Source: Marisa cornuarietis (lineage: Eukaryota; Mollusca; Gastropoda; Architaenioglossa; Ampullariidae). Taken from it: 64,000 nt of DNA. The stretch is from NCBI GenBank assembly GCA_004794655.1, contig SMMW01000585.1, forward strand, positions 7,749,501-7,813,500, in the 5' to 3' direction. The notes beneath the pieces were generated by a model. That model made no database searches and was not told where the DNA came from. It saw nothing but the letters and a program-made list of their open reading frames with translations. Of the stretch, positions 1 to 13,200 are shown piece by piece. A program made the position numbers and the translations under genes. The stretch's first letter is position 1; each line of letters begins with the position of its first letter.

Positions 1-3000
1 TTGATGTCTACTGGAGATGAATGTACTTATCTTTAAAGATCATATAGTGCAGAGTGCTAGCTGTGTTCATGCAAAAGACCCAGTTGTCCCAAGAAAAGCC
101 AATGGAGACCGAGATATTGTCATGAAATGAATACAAACACAGATGTAGGCTTTAAATAATTCTTAAATTATGTGCCTCTATAAATATAAAACAAAAACTA
201 AAGACAGAAACTGCGACTAACAATAATGTCCATGTAGACAGTCTTCAGCTTGCACACATCCACATTAAATATATTCATTTTTGTAAGTTGTAGCAGATTC
301 ATGTTGATGTTAACTTAGATATGACATTCTGCTTATAGATTATCCTAGAAAGCCCTCAAGTATTTGAGTTGATAAAATACAAAAATACACCCCAACACCA
401 AATATGGTTTTTTTATATCTCCTATGCCCATGGACATGTCCCTTCATATGGAAACTCGCAGAATCGACATTCACTTTGTTATAATACAAGAGACAATAGT
501 GCTTATAATTATGTTAGAAAGCTTGCATGAATATTACCTGATGAAATACAAAAATATATCCCACCTAAACAAAATGCTAAATATTGCTATTATCTCCAAG
601 ATATAATCAAATGGAATAACAAGACAACCTGAAGAAATGTCATCATCAGTATTCATGTGTATGGTACAGCAGAATTAAGAGTCAACTTCAAGTTACTTGG
701 CAAACGAATTCAAAGCCTGATTTCTAACTCACTGGACTCGTGAGCTTTTCACCTATTTCTTGAATGCTGATTACGGATTACAACCAAACATTCAATCTTA
801 GAATCATATGTATACAGATTTTAAAGAGGAAAAAATTTTAAGTGGGTTTAGCTTGGTAGTATAATAAGAATGTCAAGAGTTAATATCTGCAAACAAAAAC
901 CTTAAATTATTGAGTAAAATTTATTTTGTGCCCTTCAGTTACCTTACATTCACACTGGAGAGAATTTTTCAAGCAGCATGAAAGAGGTTTTGTTTATTTT
1001 TAAGCTTTTATAATCCTAAACAACTGGCTGAACTCCTACAATTCAAAACTGAAATGCCCTTAAGAATTCAGCTTCCCAAAGGTAGATAACTAAAGCAAAC
1101 AGACAAGATGATAGAAATAGAAGGGCATCTTTCATGTCATAAGAACTAGTGAACAGTATTAATTAAACATCTATAAATTTATACCCTGCATTCATTTTTC
1201 ATAAATTGTGTTTTGTGGTTAAAGTCTCCATAAAAATATTGTTTCTGAATTCTGAAAGCACACGTCCAGAATCATTTCACAAACATCAATGTTAAAATCA
1301 ATCTGTGTTGATTGCAGACACAACCAATTGCAATGTCATGGTTCTAATTAAATGAAAACTTTAATAAATCAACAACAATTATAGTACAACAACTCAGAAA
1401 AAGATCAGGCATGGCCAGGCAACTGTATGGTATGTAGAATAAACAGCACACTATTAAGGCAAATCCAATAATTGGTTATGCATTTTGTATCCATATTTTT
1501 TAACTACAGGCCAAAATTTATATAGTTTTACCAACCCTGTGATAAAGTCATATTACTTTCTCCTCTTCTGGAACATTCACTGCTGCATTAAAAAAACTGC
1601 AAAGTGTTAACAGCAATAATAAACTATAAATGCCCATCTGTCTTGTCATACACATATGGAGGTCCTGCACTGTTATTTAAAATGTAGAATTGCTAATTCC
1701 TGTGGCTAAAGCAGTTTTGCAAAATGTTCTCTGCACACACTGGATCGAACTTGCAGAGCATTTTTTAAATTGCGAATAAAAAAAAATAGCACAACTCTTT
1801 AAAAAAAACGAATACCTAAAGCAATTTTGAGTGAAATATATGATTTGTTTTTCCATCTTCCCACAATCTGATATGCCAAGCATCAGCACTCTTTCATGCA
1901 TCTTAAGCAAACTAGCAAAGCACGTCAATGCACACTTACATTTTTTCTTATGTTAACATTAAATGTCACCACATATCCCAATTCTCATCTAACAATTTTT
2001 GACTCTCTTGAAATCACGAAAAATATTCATAGAACCGAGACCACGTTTTAAAAAGCAAGAAAAACTGGACATATTAGTGCCCATGGAGATAGCATTGTAA
2101 AAACACTGCAACATTGTAGCACAATGAAGAATTGAAGAAAAGGCACAATTCTTGAGAAACCAGATAATGATAAATCAAAATAAACTGCAAGAATGTGTTT
2201 GTTCTGAAATGCTATCTTTTTAATTTGAAGATTTCCTAATAAGTGTTAAAATTTGAATAGACTTCAAAACAAAACTGATGACATAACTTTATCAGGATAC
2301 CACTCTGCCTGTTAATAATGGTGTATTCTTTTCAACAAATCGGGCTAAATGCTATAGTGTTCTTCTGTGTGAAAACAAGACAGGGTTGATGGTGCTTTGA
2401 GGAAAATCTTCACAATTTAGTTGTCAGTAAATGGTATTCTTTACCCAACTCCAAACCTTGGTACAACCTGGTATCACTTTAAAAATCAAATCCACACAAT
2501 CCTGGAATATAAATGGCACAGAAAAGTTGTTATAAGGAGCAAAGGAAAAATTGCAAAAAATATCTTTACATATAAACAAAAAAGATTTATTTCAAATTAT
2601 CAATGTAGACAGCTCACTCGTATAAACTCTAAAAATCCTTTCATATCTGTGAAGACCTCATAGACTAAATGAAACAACTTACTGGTGGACACTCTACTTC
2701 CTGATATCCAACCATACCAACCAAACAAAAAAAAAAAAATCCTTGTTAGTAAATTCACAATATTTAGTATAATTATATATATGGAATGGTTTGCGCATAT
2801 CACCACAAACATGTAAAAGTAGTGAACACTTTATATCACTAAATGCCACTTTCTTGCTCTCCTTAGGTATTTTCTTTTCAATAAGCATGACATAAAAGAA
2901 AAAAATATATTATTGGACCCATCCACAATGTCCCAGTAGTTAAATGAAAGCTAACCTAAGGTTTGTGGGATACAAAAATAATAAATTTATGGGTACGACA

Positions 3001-6000
3001 GAGATTCTAAAATGCTGTTTTTCCAGACTGTAATGCAGCTACCAGTATTAAAAAAACCAAAATGCTAAGGTAAATAAAGCAGTTCTCACATTTAATTATC
3101 ATTAATTTATCATAATATCATGACATCAGTAATGTAATGCTGTATATAACTAATTTGACCCTGCAGTATTTTAGTTTCCTATTACAATATTTGTTTTAAC
3201 TGTCCCATGATTCTATATTTTCTTTCTTTCTTTCATGATCCCCATTCCACTGCTGGGTTTCCTTGTGCTCTAAAATTATTTTATTGTTGATAAATGTAAG
3301 CCTGTTCAGGCAATCTTTTGCATTCCACATAAAAATATGCTCACTGTGTATTTAAAAATATAAACAGAAACATCTGTGAGCAAATGACCACAAAAAAACA
3401 AAATAGTGGCTGCAAATAGTAACAGCAGAAAGAATCTGCCAAAGTAAGACTTTACTCAAAATCTTTGTTGAAGCACCTTGCTGCATGTTTGCATTTAAGT
3501 GTGCTTTATAATTTTTTTAAGTTCCATGTTTTCTCGTTTTACCAGTTTGCAGTTTTCTCATGATAATATGCATAAACTTCCAATCAATCAAGGAAGAGGT
3601 GTGTTTTCATCTATCAACATCTATCATCACAACCACCTTTTGGAACATATGCATCATTTTGAGCCAATGACTGATAGAACAAAATGGAACTGTGCTTCTT
3701 GGAGCTATTAGCTACAGGGATGCTGTCAATTCTAAAACTGCTGGCTACAAAGTACCCAAAAATGTTATAAAACAATTCAGATAATTTTATAGACTATAGT
3801 TATGTATACTTCAAATAACTATATTTCTCCAAAGACAACAAAAATGGCTCAAAATTTGTCCACGCAAATGTATATGTCCACATACATGCCTTCTCTTCTG
3901 CTTATACAATTCCTGATTCCAGGGAAATAGTTCTTTTATTTCACAATGTGCACATCACTTCCAACAGTATAACTACAACACTTCTTAAAAAATCCTTTAG
4001 ACTGTTTTTCTTGTCCCCAAACAGGTTGCTTTCTTAAAAGTCCAGCCACTCTGAACATAACCTGCAGTAGCCTAGTTTTTTTAGTCCTATTTCTAGTTTT
4101 CTAATTGCAAGGAAGGATGGTAGCTCTTGTGTTTTCAAAGTTCTTTTTTTTAACACTTCCAAAGAGGGGAAAAAAAGACAAATTATAGGTAAATATTTTT
4201 TCAAATGGGATGAGCATGCAACTCATAAAATAGGGAGGTGAACATGCCATTATAAACTTTTTTTTTCAAACAATGCACTTCAATAAAACTGTGCTATAGA
4301 CACCATATTTCAAGTTCACAGTTCAGGACATGGTCATAATGTGGTCCTTCTCTGGCAATGACCATGAACTACAAAGATTTTGATTCACAGAGATCTGAAA
4401 TCTTTGCTGCCACATCATAGTTGGTCTTGTGGGCTGAGTGCTCCCACCAGCAAAGAAGACCAATTTTATGCATCAACTTTCATCAGAATCGCTCAAATGA
4501 TTTTAAAATAATATTTATGACCCCACAGATGCTTTGTTTGTGCAGATGTGCAGACAATATACTTCTTGAGATGCCTGGAGACTGATGGTAGTAAGAGTTT
4601 CAACATTAATAATCACTTACAGATTGACCTCTGCATTCAAGCAGGGTATTCTAATAGTACTGGGCCATTATAATATTGCATGTAATATTTCACCAGGTGA
4701 CAGAAAAACATCCTTGATCAAGTTTAGAGAACACTCTGGTTCATCAGAAAAGTACAAGAGAAATTATTAAAAATTTTCAGATGGTTACCAATATTCCGTT
4801 AATAGCATCAGTATGCTGTTGAAGGAAACGATATGAAACATTACTTATCATCTGTAAAAGCCTATCAGAAAAACTATATTGCACTTAAATTCAGAAATGA
4901 GTATAGTATTCACCCAATAAATCCATTATAAACCAGTCAGCTACACACCTCAAGGACTGGCAAGACAGCACCATGAAAAACATACTTTAAATGGCATACA
5001 ATCCATTTCTATTAAAAATTTTTTATTGAATGTATATTGTATCTATTTTCAGAGGAGAAAAACATTGAAAACTGTCATTCTAAAAACCCATCACTTTTCG
5101 AAAGAGTATAGCCTTAAGAATCAAATCACAAAATCAACCCCAAAAATGTACATTCTTATAACACAATAGAACTGAAACATGACAACATTTCTTCTGAATG
5201 TCTAGAATAAGTTGGTCAGATTTGTGATGTTCAACAAATGTAATAACAAGATGGTTACTTGATATATAAACATAACATCTAATTCAAAATACAGAACACC
5301 TTGATACAGTCCATATAGGTTAACATTCTATAATTTTCTTCTGCAAAAAATATATTCAAAGAAATATTATTTGCTGTGATAGCATTCCAGCAGAATCGTT
5401 GACTACACTATCTTTAAAATGTGAGTAAAATCTAAAGACATCTTAAGTATAACCTGTACCTCACGTCTCATAATTAACAGCTGAAATCATTTGCTTGTGC
5501 TCGATGTATCATACTATAAGTTCTTTGCACAGCGAGGACACAAAACGATGCAAGAAAACTAAGGATATGTTAATAGGGCATATTTTTAAAAAAAACACAA
5601 GAAGCAGGAAAAACCAGAAACTGAAATATGTGATTCCTGCTTGCATGAATCTATGAAGACCAAAGGAAAAAGCCAAAAATGTCCTTGGCATTTATTATTA
5701 TAATATAATGCTGAATATTTCGAAACTAAAAATACTATAAAAAAACCCGAGTTACTTTTACATGCATTATCCAATGAAAAACATCGCTGATTAACAATCA
5801 AATGTTATGGCACATACTTTTGCATTTCATGTTTTTTTCTGGTCGCATTCATATAATTAAACTACTTTTTTTGAGAACTCAACGGAAATATACAGAATCA
5901 TACAAACTTTTTGTGAACAGTATAGTTAATTAAGATATGAAAAGAGTAGGTTTTTTTTTTTGCAGTAGCCTGCTGTACATATTGTTTAAATTATACTTTT

Positions 6001-7274
6001 TTTTTAACACTGGGAGACAAGCTCTTAAGACTAAGCTGGTAGTCATCTGCAGAGCATCTACAGGCCTGTACAGCTTGATGTGAAGGGACACTGGCAAAGG
6101 CCTGACTTCTGTCCTCAGTTCTGAGTTCAAATGACAAAACCCTCTCAGAAATGTCTGACTGTGCTATCATTGTCAATGTCAAAGTACTTTGTGTCACAGT
6201 TTATTCATAATGTATTAAATATGCAACTCCTTAACTGCAGAAATCTGGAGATGGATTACACAAGTTTTCATAAACATTATCTAGGAATGATGTTTCAAAA
6301 ACTTAAAACTTTAATATCTGGACTTCATAGACCTAAAACGGAACATAGGGCCAAAAGCAAAAATATTTCTTTCCTCTCGCCCGTCTCCCCCATTAATAAG
6401 AATGTGAGTGTTCAAATAAACACTGAATAAATACACTTTGGACACAAAAGCAAGTAGATTTGGGAGAAAAGTCCACAAGAATAAAGACCACATGTTACTG
6501 CACCAAAACCTGTAATTTCAACAGGATTGGGACTTCGGCCTCACTCAAAGTCTAATTTCCTTGAGAAAAAATTAGGGTTAACCAGCACTCAAACCTTTCT
6601 TTCTTGAATGCACTCTATCAAGTGAAAAAAAAAATGCTGTTGTGAAAACAGGCTGGAAAAATGTCTACCATATATTTTGCCCTTACACACAATCAAAATG
6701 TTGGTGTTCTGATATGGTATCTTTGCTCTCAGGTTTTCTCTCCTTACAGCTTTGATTTTTTGTTTTTGTATCAACATGTTTCTGCACACTTGGAAATTAT
6801 AAAATTTTTTTTTTAAAAACCAACAAAAAACCCCAAATTCTTTAGCAATCACATCATATTACAGACACACTCCATACAGCTGATCTTATTTACATTCAGT
6901 CACCTAGCAAATGTGTTTCATTACCTGGGAATGAAAATTCAAACCACTCTGGCTCTTTGGAAAAGTAGTGGATAATAGCCATTTTACAGAGCTAAGCCAA
7001 AGACCAAGCAAGTAATGGCACAACAGATCACCACTCACATTTTCAACTGCTTACACACATTGTACGAAAACAGTGCACACAGATATCACAAAGTGTCAAT
7101 GCATTCTTAAATTACACATTTTCTCATGCAAATAGAACCTGATATCAAGCATCTTTCTGAAGGTAAAAGGCATGATATGAAACTGAGGTTTGCCATGGCA
7201 ATGACTGAAACATTTTAGGCAGCAGAGGTCAAGATGCTGGGGAAAGGCAGGTGAGTGCACATCTCAACTGATCA
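1..7274. other. Gene-free AT-rich stretch downstream of choline kinase
   Basis: I see no coding exon, no transposon protein remnant and no convincing inverted-repeat element in this 7.3-kb stretch. It is strongly AT-rich with many A and T runs. It lies directly downstream of the choline kinase stop codon, so part of it is probably that gene's 3' untranslated region. A minus-strand AATAAA (plus-strand TTTATT, near 6,200) could end a 3'UTR of about 1.1 kb, but AATAAA-like hexamers are frequent here by composition and several others exist further left. The short open frames are not protein-like. Confidence 0.5.
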
Positions 7275-10200
7275 TCATATGTTTTGGTTTATGAAAGTGG
7301 GCAGATGCTCCTTGAGCTTGAAATACTCCTCAAACCGACTGGCAGCATAATCCTGATGAATGAAAATAGTGCAAGGTCAGCAAAACCTTTAAACTGATTG
7401 GTATGGCCTAAAGAGAATTAAATAAAAGTAGGAACAATCATTTTCTCTCACTCCCCACTCATCTTTCTCAAACACACACAATAGTAAATACTATAACATA
7501 ATATAAAATTATAAAGCAGTATGATATATAACTACACATAATTGCAATTGAAAATATCAATCTAATTTCAGAAATAAAAATATTTACGTAAGTTTGATTA
7601 TAATAGTTATCTAATCATGACAGGATTGGGAGGACTGACTATGTAAGCCTTGCAGGCAACAATGTAATACTTGCAGATGATTTATAAATTAGCTGGTGAA
7701 AGCTGATGATTTAAAATACAGATGAAAATGTTACTTAATCTGAATAGAAAGCCCTGTGGATGCCAATAAAGTCTTAACGCATTTTTATCTATCTCAGCTT
7801 TATAAATGGTAAAATCTAAAACAGCAAAATTATTAACAATACAAGATACAATGGTAGAAAACAAAAAATCTTTCCTGTTTGATTACCCAGTAGCAGAAGT
7901 TTATACTGGAAGTGTGACCTTGAACAGTTGCCCAAGTTCCCCAGAGAAAATGTGACGCCATTGCAAAGGTGTTTACTTCCACATACATCTTAGCTAGAGT
8001 TTCTTCTGACACATTACTCTTTCCAAGAGCTTTCAAATAATGTTGGAAAAATATGCACTGAAAGCAATGATAAAGGCTCTGGTTACTACAGTCAATTACT
8101 TAAAATTAAATATAATGGTAATTGTATTATAGAATCAAAGCTACATCAAGTCCCCAAGGTCAGATTAAATATATATATATATATATCTGTTCTAGATTTA
8201 TAGGTTAGCTGCTAAATAAAATTATCTCTCTGTTAAATAATTGTGAATAAATCTGATTACAACAAACATGATATTCGCTGAAATGTTGTAAGTCTTCTTT
8301 ATGACTATCAAATTAGTCTGAGTAATGGTTATTTATCAAATGTTTTATTTTTGTATCTGTGTACATAGCTTTTCTACAATTTTGCATGTATATATGTATA
8401 GGCATGTGTGAGAGAGCAAAAGAGAGAGAGAGCATATAACAGCAAGAACATGTTTTCAAATATAAAATAAGCTCTTCCCCTATCTATGCATATCTGCACA
8501 CACCTGCTGTTGACGGGTGGGATATCTCTCAGGTTCCATGCTGAATGAGTCTGAGTTGTAACTTATAGCCCATTCACAAAAATGGTTGGCAAGATCAAAT
8601 CCTCTATAAAGAAACCAAAAAGCTTATCTTTGATATATAAACCACTGCATTAAAGAGTTTGTTTGGCTGTCTTGCAACATCATAATTATCAAACTGAGTC
8701 GATTAGGATGTTTCATGAAATAAATAGCTTAATTTTTGTCATATTAGTTTCTATGTGCACAGACAGAAGTGAAATACTGTATGAGAAACAATAAAAACCA
8801 TGCATCAGTATACCTATAATTATAGTTTCCATACTCCCAATCAATTATCGTCATCCTTTTGTCTGGGTCAGCAACTGTGCCATCATACAAGATATTGCCT
8901 GGAATCCAAAATTATTATTAAGTTATGTCATGAAGATGCAATAAAATATCCCTGTTGATAAGTAAGGATGAAAAAGGACCAATAAAACTACCAACGTCAT
9001 TCTTATCGAGTGATCTGAACAATAAAAGACCACAAATCTTGCCAACTATTTTGCAAAGCTCATTCAAACAAACAAAAAATTACAATGATACAACTTTACT
9101 TCACTTGCCAGTATAAGACTTAGCAAAAAATCAGCCTACAGTATATCTTACCTTCTTGAAGGTCATTGTGACAAAAAACCACTGGGGAGTCAACTTGAAG
9201 AATCATTTCTCTGCAAGAGGGATTAAGTGGGCATTAGAACGTCTTAAAGATGACAAAACTACATAAGTAAAAATAATAACACAAGGTAAACCTGAATAAA
9301 AGGCTAGTTTTATTCCATTAGAAACAAATTCCCCAAATCTGTTCACATAGATCTCTTTTTATAAGATGCATGCCTTGAATGATGAAACTAGCTGCAAGTA
9401 AACAGGTCAATATTGTATCATGTTGGCCCATAAATATATTCACCTCAATGTGCCATCAGATTTGTATAGTGCATACTCACACTTGTATGGAGCATGCTCT
9501 TAATGCTAAGAACAATATTGAGACATGGACAGCATGCAAGGGACAGAAGAGCAAACAAACAACAAATGAACAATGGAAGGATAAAAAACAGTACTGATGA
9601 CGAAATAAAAGACAAATGCAGAAAATGCAAAGAGGAACCAAATAACAAGGACTGGGAGTATTGTGCTTTTGCAATGGAAGATGAGTAAGGAAGTAGAAAT
9701 AAGCGAAAAACGGGGAAGGGTGTGACAAAGGACTAGCATTGTGTGGACTTATTATGAGGAGTAATGCTTAAAGAAGAGGTGTGCTTTCAGTGCACATTTG
9801 AAGGATTTAACGTGGGTAGGTGGTGGATATGGAAAGGGAGAGAGTTCCATTGTTTTGCTGTACAGTAATTAAAAATCTGTGACTATATGTTGTTGTTCTG
9901 GTGACAGGAATTGTTAGAAGACAGTTATCAGATGAAGAACATAGTATTATTAATTTATGATAAAAAAACATTCTTTGTTGCACTTCGCAGGGTTGTTTAA
10001 AACTTCTTAAGAAAAACAATTAACATGATGGTAAATTCTATATTTAGTAGAAAGTGCATTCATACTAACTGAAGTTCATCACACTCTTTCTCCATGTCTA
10101 TAGCTTGCAGTCGCAAAATAGTCTCACGATCACCCTTATAGCTTTTCTTGGAATGGCCTGAGAAATTATTTTGGATTTCTGAGATCCATCTGAAAAAAAG

Positions 10201-13200
10201 GCATTAACTGGTAAAAGGATTGTGGAAAAAACACAGTTTCACTTTTTCAAAAAAGAACTAAAAGGTCAATGTTACAATATTACGATAGGTGACATGCTGA
10301 TGCTTTAATACCAGATATGCAGAACATTCAATCTGACCACTGTATTCTTTTAAATAAACAAACTAAATTTCATATTCAACAATTTTCCCAATCTTAAAAT
10401 GATGCTTGCATGTTTCAAATGTGGAAAAGACTATCAAGTGTATTTTCCAATGCCAAGTTGTCTTCTTTCTCTCTGAAAATATTTTCTGAACACAAAACTA
10501 GCAGTCTCACCTTTTTATGATATTAAACATCCAGCGAGGTTCTTTACATAATGGCATGTCAAGTGAATGAAAAGCTGCCAGTTTCTCTGCAACCATTTGC
10601 ATTATCTCTGGACGAGAGAGATCTGTATGTGTGAGTGGCTTTGCCTGAAATTTGGACATAAATTATTAAAGTCATACAAAAATGTTGACATATACTACTT
10701 TTAAAAGTTTAAAAATCTGCTATGGCAGAGTACTGACTTCTGCAAACACTATCATATGGAGACTCACCATAATAAATTCTTCTATTCGCCCATCAAAAAA
10801 CATCCCATATGGCTTTGGCCCCAGGCGTTTTTCTGAGAGAAGTGCAAAGACTACAGAGTTGTGGACAAGAACGTCCATGTTTGATGTGGTGATATGTCCA
10901 TAAATACGTAGTAATACTTGGTCTGGTTCCTGGTCCAAAGGCTTTACACAATTTGGCAGATGACAAAGGTACAAGTAGTTGGACATGCCTCCACTGAAAA
11001 ATAAAATAACTAAATAAAGCTCAGGGCAAAATTATGGCTGCCCTCTCCCCCTCCATTTCCCTACCCTCAAGACTGGACTAATGCAATGATACTTCTCAGA
11101 AAATAATTTGTCCTAATAAGCAAAAGACAACAATATACAGTCTCAACTTGCTTCCTCTCTGTGGCAGCATGGATTTCCTCCAAAGCTACCCCTTATATAC
11201 CCTGTTTATGTTGCCACCCTTACCTCTCACCTAATATTTGTGTTGAATGGATGGTGTCAAGATAAAGAATAAGGACTATATTTTCTTTGTTCTACATAAG
11301 ACCTGTTAAACTAGATTATCTCAGCTGAACTAGATTATCTCGGATTGTCTTTTATAGACAAAAATTATCTTGTCACTGATATATTTATACATATTTTTAA
11401 TTGACTTTACACTATGAGAAGTATATTATATATATATATAGAGAGAGAGAGAAATATGCATGACATACTGCATTTTGTCTATTCAGATCTGTGCATGCAT
11501 GACATTATGTCTGTGAAGAGTGATGGAACACATGCTCTGGCACAAGAGCATCAAAGTCCTTCACAAAAAAGGCTTGTCTAAATTCAGAATTAAATAATAG
11601 TTCAAAAGTAGGCATCAGTCAAGGGCCCCCCCCCCATCACCTGTGCTGTTCAATATCTTTTTGGAGAACATCACACATGAAACCCTTCACAACCATTACA
11701 CTTCCATTTCCATCAGTGGAAGGCTGATCTGACACCTATACTTTGCAGATGACCTTGATCTGATAGCAGGCATAAACAGAGAACTGAAAGACCTTACAAC
11801 AAGATTGACAGAGAGTTCAAACACATGGAATGGAGACCAGCAATGACAAGAGCACAGTCAAGGTTAATGGCAATGGCAAACCAGATATCTACATGAATGG
11901 AGTAGGGCTTTAGGTACTCAGAGCCATCCTCTCCAAAGACGGCAGCTCCACCACAGATATCCACTTCAGGATCACAACAGTAATAGTGGCAATGGCTAGG
12001 CTGGACAGGGTCTGGTACAGTTACAACATCTGGTTTAATACAACATACAATCTGTACTAGTCCCTTGTAGTACTGATCCTGCTTTACAGATGTGAGATGT
12101 GGCTCTGCTTTCTGATATGGAGAGAAGAATCCAGGCATTTGAGAACAAGTGCCTGAGGAAGCTGCCCTGGATCTTGTACATGGAACATAAAACCAATGTC
12201 TTTGTATGAGGTATGGTCACCACACTCACAGGACACCCGTACTCACAACAGTCAAACAGTGTAAGCTGGTCTGGTCTGGCTATTGACCTGGCACAACACT
12301 CTGGTGAAGACTTTCCTTCAAGGAGGGTGGTCAGTGCTGTGGTGGCCAGGGAAAGAACTGGGTTACAAATGTAAAGGAGTGGACTGGTTATCCCATGTAG
12401 GACCTGCTCCCTACTGCCCACCACAGGCGGGTCTTGTCATCTATCTTTATGCTTCCCATTAATTCAAAAATGAATAAACCATAACTGGTTTTAACATCTA
12501 AACAAAAGTTTAGTATGAATTTCCCTATTTTTTGCCTTGATATATTTGAAATAATTCTTATAAATTCTGTAACTAAAGACAAACATGTACAATTAAATAC
12601 CTCTGTAAAAACCATCTCTTACCTTCAAGAAACAAAATATTTACTAAACTTAGCAGAAAATTAATTTCAAACAAAATTAATGTGCAAAATAAAGGGTACT
12701 TTATCCTGACTGAACTGCTTGTGTAACAAAATTGCTCAACGTGCAAAATAAAAAGGAGAAATCTGTTGCCATTAACATAGATTGGACATAAAAGAGCACT
12801 GATTACTGACAGTCACTATTGTTAGCTCTATCAAATGCCTTTGTCACGAGTACAGTTACTCCTGGTAAAATCCTTGAAGTCGGGTGATCATACCTCGCCA
12901 TCTCATGAAAACCCTTAACTAGTTCATAATATATACAAAGGACATTATCTTCAAAATTAGGTGAATTAAGACTACTGAAATGTGTATGTCATCATTAGAT
13001 AAAGCAGTGGAGATAAACATGAACTGAATTACTATTGTTTGAAACACACAGCACCGAGATCACTTCACATTGTGTGTGTGTGTGTGTGTGTGAACAGCTC
13101 TCATGGCAGTTTTGTGTCCTCTTGAAGCAGCACTCACTGATACTTTGCCCTCCTAACATCATCAGTCTATAGTCAGCGCTGTACAGTAGGTCCCTAGACC

